Source: Halocafeteria seosinensis (lineage: Eukaryota; Sar; Bigyra; Bicosoecida). Taken from it: a stretch of 43,712 bases of DNA. The position numbers were made by a program, and so were the translations under genes. The stretch is from NCBI GenBank assembly GCA_001687465.1, contig LVLI01000918.1, positions 1 to 43,712 on the forward strand, in the 5' to 3' direction. Under the pieces are notes generated by a model that saw only the letters and a list, made by a program, of their open reading frames with translations, was not told where the DNA came from and made no database searches. Shown piece by piece: positions 42,231 through 43,712 of the stretch (positions are counted from its first letter, which is position 1; the number at the start of each line of letters is the position of its first letter).

Positions 42231-42276
42231 ACCTGGCTTGGGTTTGGCTTGGGCGGAAAAGCCCAAGCCAGCCAGG
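42231..42276. repeat. Inverted repeat (potential stem-loop)
   Basis: GGCTTGGGC (42246-42254) and GCCCAAGCC (42261-42269) pair perfectly around a six-base loop. The pairing extends imperfectly outward, with CCTGGCTT on the left and AGCCAGG on the right. The GC-rich arms differ from the local background. Confidence 0.8.
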
Positions 42277-42280
42277 CTAC

Positions 42281-42319
42281 CCCCAAGCCCAAAGCCAGCC
42301 AACCAAGCCGCCGATGTCT
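42281..42319 (+). repeat. Direct repeat, left copy
   Basis: The stretch ccccaagcccaaagcc followed by aaccaagccgccgatgtct recurs at 43014-43052 with small indels. The pair flanks about 690 bases that contain the poly-T tract and the open frame at 42687-43085. Confidence 0.65.
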
Positions 42320-42395
42320 GTTTCACGGGCCGAATCACGGCGAAATTCACGCACTCTAGAAAACAGCATGTACAACCGCACTTTTTGGTTTTGGG

Positions 42396-42413
42396 TTTTT
42401 TTTTTTTTTTTTT
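42396..42413 (+). repeat. Poly-T tract (18 T)
   Basis: This is an uninterrupted T run. It could be the complement of a retroposed poly-A tail or simply a homopolymer. Confidence 0.9.
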
Positions 42414-42686
42414 GCTATCTATCATAGATAATCTATGCCCCGGGGATCAGAGAGAACCTCTTTATGTCGTTCGTTACCTTGCCAGTTTATGACGTCTACA
42501 GTATTGACATTGGGTTTGGTTTCTTGTCGTTGGACCGTGGGCTATAAAGAAGTGCGTTGTTTTGATCGTTCTGAAGGCCTCTTAGTGTTGTACAATTGTA
42601 CGGTATTATATTGTACCTTGTAAGCAGCAGCATACTTGGAACTTCTCCTTGCGTCCCCGTCTTGTTTGAGCTTTGTAACCAAGAGA

Positions 42687-43085
42687 ATGGAGGACAATTC
42701 GAAATTAGGTGAACAACCTAGCCAGGGGAACGCGAGGTCTACTGATAAAACTGCTCGTGGCAAGCGCGCTGATGCTCGTAACAGAAAGAGGGCCAGGGAA
42801 GAAGCGCCATCGGCGGCTGCCCCTTCTGCTAGCCAACAGCGGAGAAAGGGCGCAGAGCAACGGGAAGAAAACACTGATTCTTCCAACCGACAGGGGTCAG
42901 AGGATTCTCGCTGGCAACCTAGAAACCTGTGCCTGCTACCGGGTAGCTTGAAAAACGAACTACTCAATTGGTTGGACGATTACATCCGGAAAGAGAACTT
43001 GACGGTGTCAGTACCCCCAAGCCCAAACCAAGCCGCCGAATCGCCGATGTCTGGGGCCCTGGGCAGCAAGCTGAGTAGACATTAA
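42687..43085 (+). other. Lys/Arg-rich open frame between direct repeats
   Basis: From ATG 42687 the frame reads MEDNSKLGEQPSQGNARSTD, then a very basic stretch (KRADARNRKRAREEAPSAAA) and a short hydrophobic helix NELLNWLDDYIRKEN, ending at 43085; its last part is translated from the right direct repeat. Total 132 codons. No domain is recognised. It could be the start of a truncated mobile-element protein or a non-coding stretch. Confidence 0.3.
43014..43052 (+). repeat. Direct repeat, right copy
   Basis: This is the counterpart of 42281-42319. It carries an extra short aatcgccg-type insertion and lacks one agcc unit. Confidence 0.65.
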
Positions 43086-43467
43086 AATTAAGATGTGTCC
43101 TTGCGAAAAGCCCGGATTTTTGACGGCCCGGATTTTCATCCACAGTCCGGGCGGAGGGGTTGGCTCGAGCCTCGAGTACTCTACAATCACTCTATCCTAG
43201 CCGTATAAGTAACTCACGGTGTTACTCTTAATGGTACATTGTGGAAAAGATCCGTTGATGTCGTATTTTTATATATATGTGTGTGTGTCTTGTTGGAGAA
43301 AATGGACAATATCCAAACACCATGTGCGATATGGCGATAGGTTGCTTGAGATGTGAAGTGCTGTGGTAGAAATGTATATTATGTCCTACCGGCTAAACGG
43401 AACCATTTAGGAGATCCTCACACCGTGGAATACCTCCCTAAACCTCCCAAAGTTTCACCCTTGACCC

Positions 43468-43470
<3 letters not shown>

Positions 43471-43506
<36 letters not shown>
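43471..43506. repeat. (TG)18 microsatellite
   Basis: Thirty-six bases of pure TG repeat end about 30 bases before the second copy of the chromodomain-tail sequence. Confidence 0.95.
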
Positions 43507-43508
<2 letters not shown>

Positions 43509-43537
43509 AGTGTTGCGCCCGGTCGTTCGGTACTTCA

Positions 43538-43712
43538 GAAAGACCTGGGTAGCTGCACCTTCTTCGATCTCGAGCAGGAGATGTACTTTAATCTGGGCTA
43601 TGATGACGAAAATGAGGTGGACGGAATCTCTGGGGAGCCCCCTCCCGCGTCAGGTGGAGGCTTGTCATTGGTCACAACTGTTGCGTCGGGAGCAACACTT
43701 CATCCTGCCTGC
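43538..43712 (+). mobile_element. Second copy of the chromovirus-like tail, cut by window end
   Basis: This copy matches 38988-39152 at about nine bases in ten, with one 10-base addition (gtcacaactg, 43671-43680). Translation gives TFFDLEQEMYFNLGYDDENE, the same protein tail as the first copy. The chromodomain itself is missing here; the match begins abruptly after a TG microsatellite. The copy runs off the window. Confidence 0.7.

Larger units (their letters stand above)
41547..42635. other. Intergenic region with inverted repeat and poly-T tract
   Basis: No gene is supported. The notable contents are a stem-loop at 42246-42269, a run of 18 T at 42396-42413 and, just after it, a short palindrome (tatctatcatagata). 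See the separate entries. Confidence 0.6.

Noticed and set aside
1-43712. Search for tRNA, rRNA, CRISPR arrays and bacterial-type operons
   Set aside because: No cloverleaf with a proper T-arm sequence, no rRNA-like stretch, and no spaced repeat array was seen. The genes are eukaryotic and individually spliced.

Overview
This is nuclear DNA of a eukaryote. Most genes are split by short GT-AG introns (about 65-190 bp, usually starting GTAAG, GTATG or GTACG), and the proteins include an RNA polymerase I factor, an anaphase-promoting-complex subunit, mitochondrial enzymes with presequence-like N-termini and a diphthamide synthase subunit. A GARP/G2-like Myb factor with the SHLQKY signature and a stand-alone SPX protein are families best known from plants and algae, so a unicellular or simple alga (perhaps of the red lineage) is my best guess. 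The sequence alone does not prove this.

Layout. Bases 1-2996 carry no intact gene. They hold two head-to-head fragments of one LINE-type reverse transcriptase and an AT-rich island. A gene-dense block follows: an FHA + F-box + leucine-rich-repeat protein (2997-6438,+), 3-hydroxyisobutyryl-CoA hydrolase (6861-8230,+), a four-exon cyclophilin (8375-9227,-), RRN3 (10381-12595,+), the GTPase DRG2 (12722-14072,-), a WW-domain orphan protein (14356-17550,+), short/branched-chain acyl-CoA dehydrogenase (18004-19522,+), a five-exon IF1-like small mitochondrial protein (19922-20579,+) and a GARP transcription factor (20609-22819,-). A gene-poor 3.1 kb stretch leads to an SPX protein (25965-27222,+). 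Next come a probable HORMA-domain protein (27962-28997,-), a Pro/Gly-rich C2 + EF-hand protein (29345-31413/31480,-), APC11 (31992-32460,+), a DEP-domain membrane protein (33315-36500,+), DPH2 (36581-38352,-) and a GNAT acetyltransferase (40662-41546,-). The right end contains retroelement debris: an RNase H end, a chromodomain, and two copies of one tail sequence at 38988-39152 and 43538-43712.

I rebuilt exon structures by hand, checking reading-frame phase at each junction. APC11, cyclophilin, the dehydrogenase, the IF1-like protein, SPX, the HORMA protein and DPH2 become complete only after splicing. The genes do not form an operon-like unit. Shared themes are mitochondrial branched-chain amino-acid breakdown (the hydrolase for valine, the dehydrogenase for isoleucine) and the ubiquitin system (APC11 and the F-box protein).

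The most unusual items are the FHA/F-box/LRR fusion, the C2 + two-plus-four EF-hand protein with duplicated small phase-1 proline-rich exons, a DPH2 that has lost its cluster-binding cysteines, the DEP + coiled-coil + four-membrane-segment protein, and the GARP domain with an insertion before its SHLQKY helix.
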